Positions 48,051 through 57,930 of a stretch of 64,000 bases of DNA are shown in pieces (the stretch's first letter is position 1; each line of letters opens with the position of its first letter). Location: positions 620,001 through 684,000 of the forward strand of contig NZ_SRUO01000002.1 of the NCBI RefSeq assembly GCF_004791025.1, given 5' to 3'. The notes under the pieces were generated by a model, which was not told the origin of the DNA, did no database searches, and was given only the letters and a program-made list of their open reading frames with translations. Origin of the DNA: Mesorhizobium sp. M4B.F.Ca.ET.203.01.1.1. Its GTDB lineage: Bacteria; Pseudomonadota; Alphaproteobacteria; Rhizobiales; Rhizobiaceae. A program made the translations under genes and the position numbers.

Positions 48051-49169
48051 TCACACGCGACGCGCTTTGGTCGCGCCCGGTATCGCTGCCTCGATTACCT
48101 TTTTCATGACGGTGGGCAGCGCCTCCCCGGAAATCTCATGGGCCAGCGACCAGAAATGCCCTTCCGGCGCATCACCTTTCATGTGGGCATGAAAGACTTC
48201 GAGTTCGAGCGCGAAATGGGTGAAGACATGCGCGATCCGGCCGGCGCGTCGCCAGTCAGCCGCAAACGGCGCCCCAGCCTCCGTGGTCGCGCCGTCCACC
48301 CTTGCGCTCCACGCCGTCGTCGGCACTTCGGTCATGCCGCCGAGCAGGCCCTTTTCCGGGCGCTTGCGAAGCAGGATGGCGCCATCCCTGCGCTGGGCCA
48401 CGAAGGCCGCACCCCGCCTGAGCGGCTTGTCGTCCTTGGGCCGGCGGACGGGGAAACGCTCGGGATCGCCCGAGACAATGGCGCTGCAATCCGCGCGCAG
48501 CGGGCACAGCATGCAGCGCGGCCGCCGCGGCGTGCAGATCGTGGCGCCGAGATCCATCATCGCCTGGGCGAAATCGCCCGGCCGCCTTGCCGGAACCATC
48601 CGCTCGACCAGCGCGCGGATTTCTGGCTTGGCCTCCGTGAGCGGCGTCGCGATCGAATTCAGCCTGGACACGACCCGCTCGACATTGCCGTCGACGACGG
48701 CCGCCGGCCGGTCGAAGGCGATGGCCGAGATCGCCGCCGCCGTGTAGGTGCCGATCCCCGGCAACTCCCTGAGGCCGGCCTCCGTGTCCGGAAAGCGGCC
48801 GCCGCGCTGAGCGACAAGATCGGCGCAGGCCTTGAGGTTGCGCGCCCGCGAATAGTAGCCGAGCCCGGCCCAGGCTTTCATGACGTCCTCGGCGGGCGCC
48901 GCCGCCAGCGCCCGGACGTCAGGCCATTTTTCGAGGAAGGCGCGAAAATAGGCTTTGACCGCTTCGACCGTGGTCTGCTGCAGCATCACTTCCGACAGCC
49001 AAACCCGGTAGGGATCGGGGTTGGCTCCCTCCGCCAGCGCCTTGGGCGCGACGCGCCACGGCAGGTCGCGGTGATGCGCGTCGTACCAGTCAAGCAGGCG
49101 GGAGGCGACTGAAACGGCTTCGCTGCTTTCGCCGGATGCGGCCTTGCGGGTCTGGTCGTGCGATGCCAT
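48051..49169 (-). CDS. mutY: A/G-specific adenine glycosylase
   Basis: Removes adenine mispaired with 8-oxoguanine. The 372-residue protein shows the MLQQTTV region with the catalytic Glu, the helix-hairpin-helix LPGIGTYTAAAISAIAFDRP followed by VVDGNVERV with the catalytic Asp, the [4Fe-4S] motif CTPRRPRCMLCPLRADC, and a C-terminal NUDIX-like 8-oxoG recognition domain (~230-365). ATG 49169 is preferred; GTG 49202 directly abuts the divergent DUF721 start and lacks a ribosome-binding site. Confidence 0.95.
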   Translation of the reverse strand: MASHDQTRKAASGESSEAVSVASRLLDWYDAHHRDLPWRVAPKALAEGANPDPYRVWLSEVMLQQTTVEAVKAYFRAFLEKWPDVRALAAAPAEDVMKAWAGLGYYSRARNLKACADLVAQRGGRFPDTEAGLRELPGIGTYTAAAISAIAFDRPAAVVDGNVERVVSRLNSIATPLTEAKPEIRALVERMVPARRPGDFAQAMMDLGATICTPRRPRCMLCPLRADCSAIVSGDPERFPVRRPKDDKPLRRGAAFVAQRRDGAILLRKRPEKGLLGGMTEVPTTAWSARVDGATTEAGAPFAADWRRAGRIAHVFTHFALELEVFHAHMKGDAPEGHFWSLAHEISGEALPTVMKKVIEAAIPGATKARRV

Positions 49170-49202
49170 TGATCGGGTGAGCTCGGGGATTGGAGAACGC
49201 AC

Positions 49203-49703
49203 ATGGCAGGGAAAAGGCCCTACGGCAATCCCGTCCCGGTGAGCGATCTCGCAACCGAGATCCTCGATCCGGTGCTGAAGAAGCGGGCCGGCATCTCGAT
49301 CGGGCTGGTGCAGTCCTGGGAGGAGATCGCCGGGCCCCGGCTAGCCGGCCGCTCGCGCCCGGAAAAGATCCAGTGGCCGCGCCGCCTGCATGAGGACGAT
49401 CCGTTCGAGCCGGCGCTGCTGATCATCGCGTGCGAGGGCATGGCGGCGCTCCACCTGCAGCACGAGGCAGGCGAAATCATCAATCGCGTCAATGCTTTCC
49501 TCGGCTTCAACGCCATTGGCCGCATCAAGATCGTGCAGAAGCCGGTGCTGTCCGAAAAGGCCCGGCCGAAACCGGCGCCGAGACCGCTCAACGACGCCGA
49601 GAAGGCGAAGCTTTCGCGAACCGTGGGCAAGATCGAGGACGATGGCCTGCGCGCCTCGCTGGAGCGCCTCGGCGCGACAATTCTGGGGCAGAAAAGACCA
49701 TAG
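49203..49703 (+). CDS. DUF721 (DciA-like) protein
   Basis: A 166-residue protein whose segment LVQSWEEIAGPRLAGRSRPEKI and following strands match DUF721, the family that includes DciA, the loader of the DnaB helicase in bacteria lacking DnaC. The C-terminal ~55 residues are charged and Pro-rich (KARPKPAPRPLND). It lies beside mutY, diverging from it by a few bases, and upstream of a DsbA-like gene, the usual order in Rhizobiales. Confidence 0.85.
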   Translation: MAGKRPYGNPVPVSDLATEILDPVLKKRAGISIGLVQSWEEIAGPRLAGRSRPEKIQWPRRLHEDDPFEPALLIIACEGMAALHLQHEAGEIINRVNAFLGFNAIGRIKIVQKPVLSEKARPKPAPRPLNDAEKAKLSRTVGKIEDDGLRASLERLGATILGQKRP

Positions 49704-49844
49704 GATTGTCGCTAATCTCGCGTATTCGTGAACGCACGCCAAAATTTGGCGATTGGAATGGGGACGGCGATGCCTTAATTCGCGCCAACTCTCGCCTTTT
49801 CTAGCCTTTGCATTGCAAAATCCAACCGATATCAGGTGATTCGC

Positions 49845-50573
49845 ATGAACCGTCCTTTGTCTCGCAGAAACCTTCTGACCTCGCTGGCCGCCATTCCGGC
49901 GGTGGCTCTCATCGCCGCATGCAGCGACTCGGGCGAGGACGCAAAGGCCGCCGATGTGAAGCCCGCCAACCCGTCGACGCCCGCCAAGCCGGCAACGCCG
50001 GCGGCCGCAAAGGTGCCGGAAGCGCAGGGCACGGTCGACATGGCGCAGCTGCTGAAGCCGGGCGCGCTGCCCGAAAAGCAGCTTGGCAAGGACGACGCCA
50101 AGGTCACCATCGTCGAATATGCCTCGATGACTTGCCCGCATTGCGCGCACTTCAACGAAACCACCTTCCCTGAGTTGAAGACCAAATACATCGACAGCGG
50201 CAAGGTGCGCTACATCCTGCGTGAATTTCCCTTCGACCCGAGCGCCGAGGCCGGCTTCATGCTGGCGCGTTGCGCCAAGGATAACTATTTCCCGATGGTC
50301 GACGTGCTGTTCAAGCAGCAGCCCAGCTGGGTCGGCGTCAACAACACCAAGGAAGCACTGCTGCAGATCTCCAAGCTCGCTGGTTTTACACAGGAGTCCT
50401 TTGAGGCCTGCTTGACGGACCAGAAACTTCTGGACGATGTGAGAGCAGTCCAGAAACGCGGCGCGGACGAGTTCAAGGTCGACTCGACGCCGACCTTCTT
50501 CATCAATGGAAAGACCTACAAAGGGGCGATGTCGATTGAGGAAATGTCGGCCATCATCGACCCTCTGCTCTGA
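49845..50573 (+). CDS. DsbA-like thioredoxin-fold protein
   Basis: A 242-residue protein. The N-terminus is twin-arginine-like (RPLSRRNLLTSL) followed by a lipobox-like LIAAC with C26, so it may be a Tat-exported lipoprotein. A Pro/Ala linker follows, then a DsbA/thioredoxin domain with active site CPHC (C97 and C100, in SMTCPHCAHF) and the cis-Pro segment STPTFFINGK. It should oxidise or isomerise periplasmic thiols. ATG 49845 follows AGGTGATTCGC. Confidence 0.9.
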   Translation: MNRPLSRRNLLTSLAAIPAVALIAACSDSGEDAKAADVKPANPSTPAKPATPAAAKVPEAQGTVDMAQLLKPGALPEKQLGKDDAKVTIVEYASMTCPHCAHFNETTFPELKTKYIDSGKVRYILREFPFDPSAEAGFMLARCAKDNYFPMVDVLFKQQPSWVGVNNTKEALLQISKLAGFTQESFEACLTDQKLLDDVRAVQKRGADEFKVDSTPTFFINGKTYKGAMSIEEMSAIIDPLL

Positions 50574-50583
50574 CGTCCAGGCC

Positions 50584-50609
50584 GCGCCGAAGCGGCCCGG
50601 CTTCGGCGC
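50584..50609 (+). terminator. Hairpin between dsbA-like gene and smc
   Basis: GCGCCGAAGC and GCTTCGGCGC form a perfect 10-bp stem with a 6-base loop, 10 bases after the stop and 27 bases before the smc ATG. No T run follows, so it may only reduce read-through into smc. Confidence 0.5.
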
Positions 50610-50636
50610 GCGCGCCTGTAGTGTGGGGCGGCGCGA

Positions 50637-53600
50637 ATGAAATTTTCGCGCCTTCGCCTCCTCGGTTTCAAGTCCTTCGTCGAGCCCGGCGAGTTCGTCA
50701 TCGAACGCGGGCTTACCGGCATTGTCGGGCCGAACGGCTGCGGCAAGTCGAACCTTGTCGAGGCGCTGCGCTGGGTGATGGGCGAAAGCTCCTACAAGAA
50801 CATGCGCGCGTCCGGCATGGACGACGTCATCTTTTCCGGCTCGGGCACGCGGCCGGCCCGCAATACCGCCGAAGTCACGCTTTTCCTCGACAACACCGAC
50901 CGTACCGCGCCTGCAGCCTTCAACGACGCCGATGAATTGCAGGTGTCGCGCCGCATCGAGCGCGAGGCGGGCTCGCTCTATCGCATCAACGGCAAGGAAG
51001 CCCGCGCCAAGGACGTGCAGCTTCTGTTCGCCGACCAGTCGACCGGCGCGCGCTCGCCCTCGATGGTCGGGCAAGGCCGCATCGGCGAACTGATCCAGGC
51101 CAAGCCCCAGGCGCGTCGGGCGCTGCTCGAAGAGGCGGCCGGCATTTCCGGCCTGCACACGCGCCGCCACGAGGCCGAGCTCAGGTTGAAGGCCGCCGAG
51201 CAGAACCTCGAACGGCTGGATGACGTCGTCGGCGAGCTGGAGAGCCAGATCGACAGCCTGAAGCGCCAGGCGCGCCAGGCCTCGCGCTTCAAGAACCTGT
51301 CGGCCGATATCCGCAAGGCCGAGGCGACGCTTCTGCATCTGCGCTGGACGCTGGCCAAGACCCAGGAAGGCGAGGCGCGTTCCGCGCTGGCCGCCGCGAC
51401 GACGCTGGTCGGCGATCGCGCCGCCGCGCAGATGGCCGCCGCGAGAGAGCAAGGCATCGGCGCCCACCGGCTGCCGGACCTGCGCGACGCCGAGGCTGCC
51501 GCGGCCGCCGCCTTCCAGCGCCTGTCGATCGCCAAGACACAGATCGAGGAAGAGGCCGGCCGCATCCGCTCCCGCCAGGCCGAGCTTGAGCGCCGGCTGC
51601 AGCAGCTCGACGGCGACATCGCCCGCGAGGAGCGCATGGTGCGCGACAATGCGGACATCCTCGAGCGCCTTCGCACCGAGGAAGCCTCGCTCAACTCCGA
51701 GAACGCCGGTGCCGCCGAGCGCGAGGCCACCACCCGGGCCGCCTTCGAACAGGCCGGCGCGACGCTCGCGCAGAGCGAGGCAAAGCTAGCCGCGCTGACC
51801 GCGGAGCGAGCCGAAGCCGCCGCCTCGCGCCATCAGATCGAGCGCACTTTGCGCGAGACCGCCGAACGTCGCGACCGCTTCGCCCGCCAGCTCGCAGAGG
51901 TCGACCGCGAGCTGTCCGACATCGTCGCCCGCATTTCCGGCCTGCCCGATCCGGCCGAGAAGCGGCTGCTGGTCGAGGATGCCGCGGCGCGGCTGGAAGA
52001 GAGCGAGGCCGGCGCCATTGCGGCCGAGCAGGCGGTCGCCGAGGCGCGTGGCGCCGAAAGCGCCGCCCGTCCGCCGCTACAGGACGCCAAGGCTGAGTTG
52101 CAGCGCATCGAGACCGAAGCCCGCACCCTTTCCAAGATTCTGAATGCCGCCAGTGGCGATCTTTTCCCCTCCGTGCTGGAGCAGCTCAGCGTCGAGCGCG
52201 GCTACGAGACGGCCCTTGGCGCCGCTCTCGGTGAAGATCTCGACGTGCCGCTCGACCGCAGCGCCCCCGTGCATTGGGGCGAGAGCGCCGTCCAGCCGGG
52301 CGACGCCGCGCTGCCCGAAGGCGTGAAGAGCCTTGCCAGCGTGGTGCGAGCGCCCTCCCAGCTTGCCCGCCGGCTGGCGCAGATCGGCATTGTCGAGGCC
52401 GCCGACGGCCGTCGTCTGCAGGCGCTGCTCGCGCCAGGCCAGCGGCTGGTCAGCCGCGACGGCGCGCTGTGGCGCTGGGACGGCTTGACCGCCAGCGCCG
52501 ACGCGCCGACCGCCGCCGCGCAGCGGCTGGCGCAGAAGAACCGGCTGGCCGAGCTCGACGCCGAGGCGGTGCAGGCCACCCGCGTCCTGCGCGAGGCCGA
52601 GGCAGCCCTTGCCCAGGCCGAACAGGCGCTGCGCCAGGCAAGCGAAGAAGAGCGCAATGCCCGCCAGGCCGGCCGCGACGCCCAGCATGGGTTGGATGCC
52701 GCCCGCAACGCGCTTGCCGAGGCCGAGAAGGCCGGCGGCGAGCTGGTAAGCCGGCGTGCCGCGCTCGACGAAGCCCGCGCCCGCGTCGTCGACAGCCATG
52801 AGGAAACCCAGGCGGCTTTCGTGGAAGCCGAGATGCTGCTGCAGGACGCGCCCGATCTCGGCGACCTGCAGCTGCAGCTCGAACAGTCCTCGGCCAATGT
52901 CTCGCGCGATCGCGCCACCCTCGCCGACGCGCGCGCCGTCCATGAGGGCTTGCGGCGCGAGGCCGAGGCCCGCACCCGCCGCCTCGAAGCGATCGGCGCC
53001 GAGCGCCGCAACTGGCTGGAGCGGGCCGAGAACGCCTCGACGCAGATCGCCGCTCTTGGCGAGCGCAGGGCGGAAGCCGAGGCCGAGCGCGAGCGGCTGG
53101 CCGACGCTCCGGACGAGATCGACGCCAAGCGCCGCGCGCTGCTGTCGCAATTGACCGAGGCGGAGACTCTGCGCCAGGCGGCGGCCGACCGTTTGCAGGA
53201 AGCGGAGAACCGGCAGGCCGAGCTCGACAAGGCCGCGACCGCGGCGATTCAGTCGCTGGCCGAGGCGCGCGAAACCCGTGTCCGCGCCGAGGAGCGGCTG
53301 ACGGCCGCCGATGAGCGGCGGCTGGAGGTCGAGGCGCGTATCCAGGAGACGCTGAACACGCCGCCGCACCTGGTCATCCGCCACACCGGTCTGGAAGCCG
53401 ATGACCCGATGCCCGAAATGGCCGAGGTCGAGCGCCAACTCGACCGGTTGAAGGTCGAGCGCGAGCGGCTCGGCGCCGTCAACCTGCGCGCCGAGGAAGA
53501 GCAAAAGGAGCTGTCCGACCGGCTGGAGACCATCGTTTCCGAGCGCGAGGACATCATCGAGGCGATCCGCAAATTGCGGCAGGCGATCCAGAGCCTCAAC

Positions 53601-54095
53601 CGGGAAGGGCGCGAGCGGCTGCTGTCGGCCTTCGAGGTGGTCAACGGCCATTTCCAGCGCCTGTTCTCGCATCTGTTCGGCGGCGGCACCGCCGAATTGC
53701 AGCTGATCGAATCCGAGGATCCGCTGGAAGCCGGGCTCGAAATCCTTGCCCGCCCGCCGGGCAAGAAGCCGCAGACCATGACGCTGCTCTCCGGCGGCGA
53801 GCAGGCGCTGACGGCGATGTCGCTGATCTTCGCCGTGTTCCTCACCAATCCGGCGCCGATCTGCGTGCTCGACGAGGTCGACGCGCCGCTCGACGACCAT
53901 AATGTCGAGCGCTTCTGCAATCTCATGGACGAGATGTCCCGCACCACAGAGACGCGCTTCGTCATCATCACCCACAACCCGATCACCATGGCCCGCATGG
54001 ACCGGCTGTTCGGCGTCACCATGGCTGAGCAGGGCGTCAGCCAGTTGGTCTCGGTCGACCTGCAGGCGGCCGAAGCCATGCGCGAGGCGAGCTGA
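50637..54095 (+). CDS. smc: Chromosome segregation ATPase SMC
   Basis: A 1152-residue SMC protein that organises and segregates the chromosome, usually with ScpAB. Walker A is GPNGCGKSN at residues 31-39; two long Ala/Glu/Arg-rich coiled coils (~170-480 and ~650-900) flank a hinge (~505-625); the ABC signature LLSGGEQALTAMS and Walker B CVLDEVDAPLDDHN are near the C-terminus. The coiled coils' alanine-rich codons produce long open frames on the other strand, which are not genes. It follows the DsbA-like gene, as in related alphaproteobacteria. Confidence 0.97.
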   Translation: MKFSRLRLLGFKSFVEPGEFVIERGLTGIVGPNGCGKSNLVEALRWVMGESSYKNMRASGMDDVIFSGSGTRPARNTAEVTLFLDNTDRTAPAAFNDADELQVSRRIEREAGSLYRINGKEARAKDVQLLFADQSTGARSPSMVGQGRIGELIQAKPQARRALLEEAAGISGLHTRRHEAELRLKAAEQNLERLDDVVGELESQIDSLKRQARQASRFKNLSADIRKAEATLLHLRWTLAKTQEGEARSALAAATTLVGDRAAAQMAAAREQGIGAHRLPDLRDAEAAAAAAFQRLSIAKTQIEEEAGRIRSRQAELERRLQQLDGDIAREERMVRDNADILERLRTEEASLNSENAGAAEREATTRAAFEQAGATLAQSEAKLAALTAERAEAAASRHQIERTLRETAERRDRFARQLAEVDRELSDIVARISGLPDPAEKRLLVEDAAARLEESEAGAIAAEQAVAEARGAESAARPPLQDAKAELQRIETEARTLSKILNAASGDLFPSVLEQLSVERGYETALGAALGEDLDVPLDRSAPVHWGESAVQPGDAALPEGVKSLASVVRAPSQLARRLAQIGIVEAADGRRLQALLAPGQRLVSRDGALWRWDGLTASADAPTAAAQRLAQKNRLAELDAEAVQATRVLREAEAALAQAEQALRQASEEERNARQAGRDAQHGLDAARNALAEAEKAGGELVSRRAALDEARARVVDSHEETQAAFVEAEMLLQDAPDLGDLQLQLEQSSANVSRDRATLADARAVHEGLRREAEARTRRLEAIGAERRNWLERAENASTQIAALGERRAEAEAERERLADAPDEIDAKRRALLSQLTEAETLRQAAADRLQEAENRQAELDKAATAAIQSLAEARETRVRAEERLTAADERRLEVEARIQETLNTPPHLVIRHTGLEADDPMPEMAEVERQLDRLKVERERLGAVNLRAEEEQKELSDRLETIVSEREDIIEAIRKLRQAIQSLNREGRERLLSAFEVVNGHFQRLFSHLFGGGTAELQLIESEDPLEAGLEILARPPGKKPQTMTLLSGGEQALTAMSLIFAVFLTNPAPICVLDEVDAPLDDHNVERFCNLMDEMSRTTETRFVIITHNPITMARMDRLFGVTMAEQGVSQLVSVDLQAAEAMREAS

Positions 54096-54192
54096 ATCGC
54101 GCCAGCAACGCGCGGGCTTGCTCCGGGGTGTTGGCGAGGTCCTTAGTGGCCCGCTTGGCTGACTGTCGAGGTGCTTGTAATTGGGCTGTGCA

Positions 54193-55329
54193 TCAGCGCG
54201 CCCTTGGTCCCAGAATACGCGCGACATGCTCCGCGATCGCCAGGCTGGACGTCAGTCCGGGGCTTTCGATGCCGAACAGATTGACCAGGCCTTCGATGCG
54301 ATGGGTTGCCGGATCCTGGATGACGAAGTCGCTGTTGGCCTCGCCGGGTCCGGAGAGCTTTGGGCGAATGCCGCTATAGGCCGCCTGCAGGCTGCCGTCG
54401 GCGAGCTCCGGCCAGTATTTGCGGATGGCATCATAGAAGCGCTCGCCGCGCGCAGGGTCGACGCGGTAGTCGAGCCTGTCCGTCCATTCGACATCCGGCC
54501 CGAAGCGCGCCGTGCCGGCGAGGTCGAGCGTCAGATGGACGCCGAGCCCGCCGGGTTCGGGCACGGGATAGACAAGCCGCGAGAACGGCGCGCGCCCGGC
54601 CACCGAAAAATAATTGCCCTTGGCGTAGCGAAGCGTGGGCAGGAACTGCCGGTCGAACCCGTCGAGCGAGGCGGCAAGCGCCACCGCGCCGAGACCGGCT
54701 GCGTTGATCAGGTGTGAGGCGGCGATCTCGAAACGCTCGCCGCTTGCGCTGTCCATCGTCTCGAGGACGATGCCGCCGCCGGCGCCGATCCGACCGGAAA
54801 CGATGCGCGTGTTGAGCGACAGCATGGCGCCGTTCTCTTCGGCCTCGCCGAGCAGGGCGAGCATCAAAGCGTGGCTGTCGATGATGCCAGTGGAGGGCGA
54901 CAGCAATGCCTTGGTGCAATGCAGCGCCGGCTCCAGCGTTTGCGCCTCGGCTGCGGAGAGAAACCGCAGGTCGTCAACGCCGCAAGCGGCGGCATTGGCG
55001 CGAATGGAGGCAAGCACCGGCTCCTGTGCCTCGTCGGTTGCGACGATGAGCTTGCCGCAGCGCCGGTGCGGGATCGACCGCTCCGCGCAGTAGCGGTACA
55101 GAAGCTCGCGCCCGTCAACGCAGTACCGCGCCTTCAGTGACCCCCTTGGGTAGTATATGCCGGCGTGGATGACCTCCGAATTTCGCGAGCTCGTCTCGGT
55201 GCCGATGGCGTCGGCGGCTTCGAGGATCAGCGTGTCGAGGCCTTGTGCGGCCATGGTGCGCGCAACCGCCAGGCCGATGACGCCGGCGCCGGCGACGATG
55301 CAATCGACCTGTTCCATGCCCCCGTCCAT
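54193..55329 (-). CDS. FAD-dependent oxidoreductase (L-2-hydroxyglutarate oxidase-like)
   Basis: A 378-residue DAO-family flavoprotein. The N-terminal Rossmann motif is [21 protein letters not shown], followed by [22 protein letters not shown], characteristic of the LhgO/L2HGDH group that oxidises L-2-hydroxyglutarate; the C-terminal FAD segment is [18 protein letters not shown]. Start at ATG 55329 or ATG 55317 (MEQVDCIV, with GGGG just ahead); the latter may be true. It diverges from the aminotransferase gene. Confidence 0.88.
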   Translation of the reverse strand: MDGGMEQVDCIVAGAGVIGLAVARTMAAQGLDTLILEAADAIGTETSSRNSEVIHAGIYYPRGSLKARYCVDGRELLYRYCAERSIPHRRCGKLIVATDEAQEPVLASIRANAAACGVDDLRFLSAAEAQTLEPALHCTKALLSPSTGIIDSHALMLALLGEAEENGAMLSLNTRIVSGRIGAGGGIVLETMDSASGERFEIAASHLINAAGLGAVALAASLDGFDRQFLPTLRYAKGNYFSVAGRAPFSRLVYPVPEPGGLGVHLTLDLAGTARFGPDVEWTDRLDYRVDPARGERFYDAIRKYWPELADGSLQAAYSGIRPKLSGPGEANSDFVIQDPATHRIEGLVNLFGIESPGLTSSLAIAEHVARILGPRAR

Positions 55330-55590
55330 TTTGGTTGCGCAAGCGGCGCCTCACAGCCTTCAAGGATCATAGGCTTGTTGTCCAGTGCCGGCGATCATGC
55401 GCCTGGCCGCGGCATTGGGGTGGTGCGAAGCAGCGTTGGGAACTGCATGGCGCTATCGATCATGACAGAGCGGCTCTTGCGGCCGCCTGCCGCCATGATG
55501 CATCAAGCCTCTCAAATGCGAGGCGGAACCTTGGACTTCTCATCACAGAGACGGTCTGTTTGGCCCGCACGCCTGCAGACAGGAGCCAGC

Positions 55591-56967
55591 ATGGACGCCC
55601 AACCCAATTCCCCTGAAGCCCGCGACATCCGCTACCACCTGCATGCCTACACCAATGCCCGCAAGCATCAGGAAACGGGTCCGCTGGTCATCGAAAAGGG
55701 CGACGGCATCTATGTCGAGGACATTGCCGGCAACCGCTATATCGAGGCGATGGCAGGGCTGTGGAGCGTTGCGGTCGGCTTCTCGGAAAAGCGCCTGGTC
55801 GAGGCCGCGACCCGGCAGATGTCGAAGCTGCCTTTCTATCATGACTTCGGATCGAAAGCGCATTCGCCGCTGATCGACCTGGCCGAGAAGCTGGTGCAGA
55901 TGGCGCCGGTGCCGATGAGCAAGGCCTATTTCACCAATTCCGGCTCCGAGGCCAACGATACGGCGCTCAAGATGATCTGGTACCGCTCGAACGCGCTCGG
56001 TCAGCCGGCGCGCAAGAAGATCATCAGCCGCAAGCGCGGCTACCACGGCGTCACCATAGCCGCGGCAAGCCTGACCGGGCTGCCGAACAACCATCTCTCC
56101 TTCGACCTGCCGATCGCCAATGTGCTGCACATATCGACGCCGCACCATTGGCGCGACGCCAGGCCGGGCGAGAGCGAGGAGCAGTTCTCGAGCCGTCTTG
56201 CCGACGAGTTGGAGAGCCTGATCCTTGCCGAGGGACCGGAGACCATTGCCGCCTTCTTCGGCGAGCCAATCATGGGCGCCGGCGGCGTCGTCGTACCGCC
56301 TGCCTTCTATTGGGAGAAGGTCCAGGCCGTGCTGTCGAAATACGACATCCTGCTCGTTGCCGACGAGGTCATCTGCGGCTTCGGCCGGACCGGCGAGATG
56401 TTCGGCTCGCAGGCCTTCGGCATCAAGCCCGACATCATGGTCCTGTCGAAGCAGATTTCGTCCTCATACCTGCCGATCTCGGCCCTGCTCATCAACGACA
56501 AGGTGTTCGAGCCGATAGCCGACGAAAGCAATCGCATCGGCACCTTCGGTCACGGCTTCACCGGTGGCGGCCATCCGGTCGCGGCAGCGGTCGCGCTTGA
56601 GAATGTGAAGCTGATCGAGGAGCGCGACCTTGTCGGCAATGCGCGCAGGGTCGGCGCGCATTTGCAGGCGCGGCTGCGCAAGCTCGCCTCGCATCCGCTG
56701 GTCGGCGAGGTGCGCGGCGTTGGTCTGATCGCCGCCGTCGAGCTGGTCGCCGACAAGGCGAGCAAGGCGCCATGGGGCAAGCCTGCCGCTCTCGGTGCGC
56801 TGGTCAACGGGTTGCTGCAGCAGAATGGCGTCATCTCGCGCAACATGGGCGACGCCATCGCCTTTTGCCCGCCGCTGATCATCACCGAGCCTCAGGTCGA
56901 TACGCTGGTCGATGCGTTCGAGCGGTCGCTCGATGCCGCCCTGCCGCAAGTTCATGCGCAAGGCTGA
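55591..56967 (+). CDS. Class III PLP-dependent aminotransferase
   Basis: A 458-residue aminotransferase of the omega-amino-acid/pyruvate group. Motifs: the PLP phosphate region FTNSGSEANDTALKM, LVADEVICGFGRTGEMFG with the Asp that contacts the ring nitrogen, and Lys287 in MVLSKQISSSYLPIS for the Schiff base. Length is normal. ATG 55591 follows AGGAG; an in-phase open frame upstream is not protein-like. Donor could be beta-alanine, GABA or a diamine; not decidable. The next feature is tRNA-Gln on the opposite strand. Confidence 0.9.
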   Translation: MDAQPNSPEARDIRYHLHAYTNARKHQETGPLVIEKGDGIYVEDIAGNRYIEAMAGLWSVAVGFSEKRLVEAATRQMSKLPFYHDFGSKAHSPLIDLAEKLVQMAPVPMSKAYFTNSGSEANDTALKMIWYRSNALGQPARKKIISRKRGYHGVTIAAASLTGLPNNHLSFDLPIANVLHISTPHHWRDARPGESEEQFSSRLADELESLILAEGPETIAAFFGEPIMGAGGVVVPPAFYWEKVQAVLSKYDILLVADEVICGFGRTGEMFGSQAFGIKPDIMVLSKQISSSYLPISALLINDKVFEPIADESNRIGTFGHGFTGGGHPVAAAVALENVKLIEERDLVGNARRVGAHLQARLRKLASHPLVGEVRGVGLIAAVELVADKASKAPWGKPAALGALVNGLLQQNGVISRNMGDAIAFCPPLIITEPQVDTLVDAFERSLDAALPQVHAQG

Positions 56968-57016
56968 AAACGGGCCGCTCAAAGCGACAAGTCGCTGATG
57001 TCTCGTGCTGTTGGTT

Positions 57017-57091
57017 TGGCTGGGGCGCCAGGATTCGAACCTGGGAATGTCGGTACCAAAAACCGATGCCTTACCACTTGGCGACGCCCCA
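57017..57091 (-). tRNA. tRNA-Gln (anticodon UUG)
   Basis: On the minus strand the sequence from 57091 folds as a cloverleaf: acceptor TGGGGCG pairs with CGCCCCA, anticodon stem TCGGT/ACCGA encloses TTTTGGT giving anticodon TTG, the T arm has GGTTCGAATCC, and the discriminator G is followed by an encoded CCA (57019-57017). TTG reads CAA codons for glutamine. Confidence 0.96.
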
Positions 57092-57119
57092 ACAGCCGCA
57101 ACGTGCCGTTGCGCGCGGC

Positions 57120-57148
57120 CTTATAGGACGAGCCGGCGCAAAGCTCAA
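57120..57148 (-). promoter_or_regulatory. Promoter of tRNA-Gln
   Basis: On the minus strand TTGAGC (57148-57143) and TATAAG (57125-57120) are separated by exactly 17 bases, ending 28 bases before the mature tRNA 5' end. The discriminator after the -10 is GC-rich (GCCGCGCGC), as in stringently controlled promoters. Confidence 0.75.
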
Positions 57149-57250
57149 TGCTCGGACAGGTCTCATCCAAGGTAATCTTGCCGCATGTTTCGCCGTCGAC
57201 TGACCGGCGCGCCTGTCCGAGGGGCGGCCCGAGGACCGGTCAGTTTGCGT

Positions 57251-57595
57251 CTATTCGCCCCAGACGGCCAGCTCGTTGCCGGCCGGATCGGTGAAATGGA
57301 AGCGTCGTCCGCCTGGAAACGAGAAGATCGGCTTGACGATGGCGCCGCCGGCATTCTCGACCGCCGCAAGCGTTTCCTCCAGCGCCTCCGAATAGAGCAC
57401 CGGCAGCGGCTTCGCGGCGGCTTCGCCGGCATCGGCCTGGAAACCACCGTCCAGCCCCTCGGCAAAGGCCGAATAGGTCGGCCCGTAGTCGGTGAAGGAC
57501 CAGCCGAGCGCGGCGCTGTAGAAGGCTTTCACGCTATCCAGCGTGCCGCCGGTCGCCGGCAGTTCCAGATAGTCGAGCTTCCCGGTCAGTTTCAT
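57251..57595 (-). CDS. VOC/glyoxalase-like protein
   Basis: A 114-residue single-domain protein of the vicinal oxygen chelate fold: LDYLELPATGGTLDSVKAFYSAALGWSFTDYG opens the first beta-alpha-beta-beta-beta unit and GRRFHFTDPAGNELAVWG closes the second. Only weak metal-ligand conservation is visible (Glu in ELPA, His in FHFTD, Glu in NELA). Substrate unknown. The true start is ATG 57595; the frame upstream belongs to the gmd remnant region in another phase. Confidence 0.87.
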   Translation of the reverse strand: MKLTGKLDYLELPATGGTLDSVKAFYSAALGWSFTDYGPTYSAFAEGLDGGFQADAGEAAAKPLPVLYSEALEETLAAVENAGGAIVKPIFSFPGGRRFHFTDPAGNELAVWGE

Positions 57596-57627
57596 GGCGC
57601 AACTCCTTGCTATGTTCTTGTTATGTT

Positions 57628-57930
<303 letters not shown>

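Noticed and set aside
52077..54227. A ~716-codon open frame on the minus strand opposite smc, and one of ~708 codons at 49341-51467
   Set aside because: They mirror the alanine/glutamate/arginine-rich codons of the SMC coiled coils. Composition is low-complexity (Gln, Gly, Arg, Leu), there is no ribosome-binding site, and the plus-strand genes are certain.
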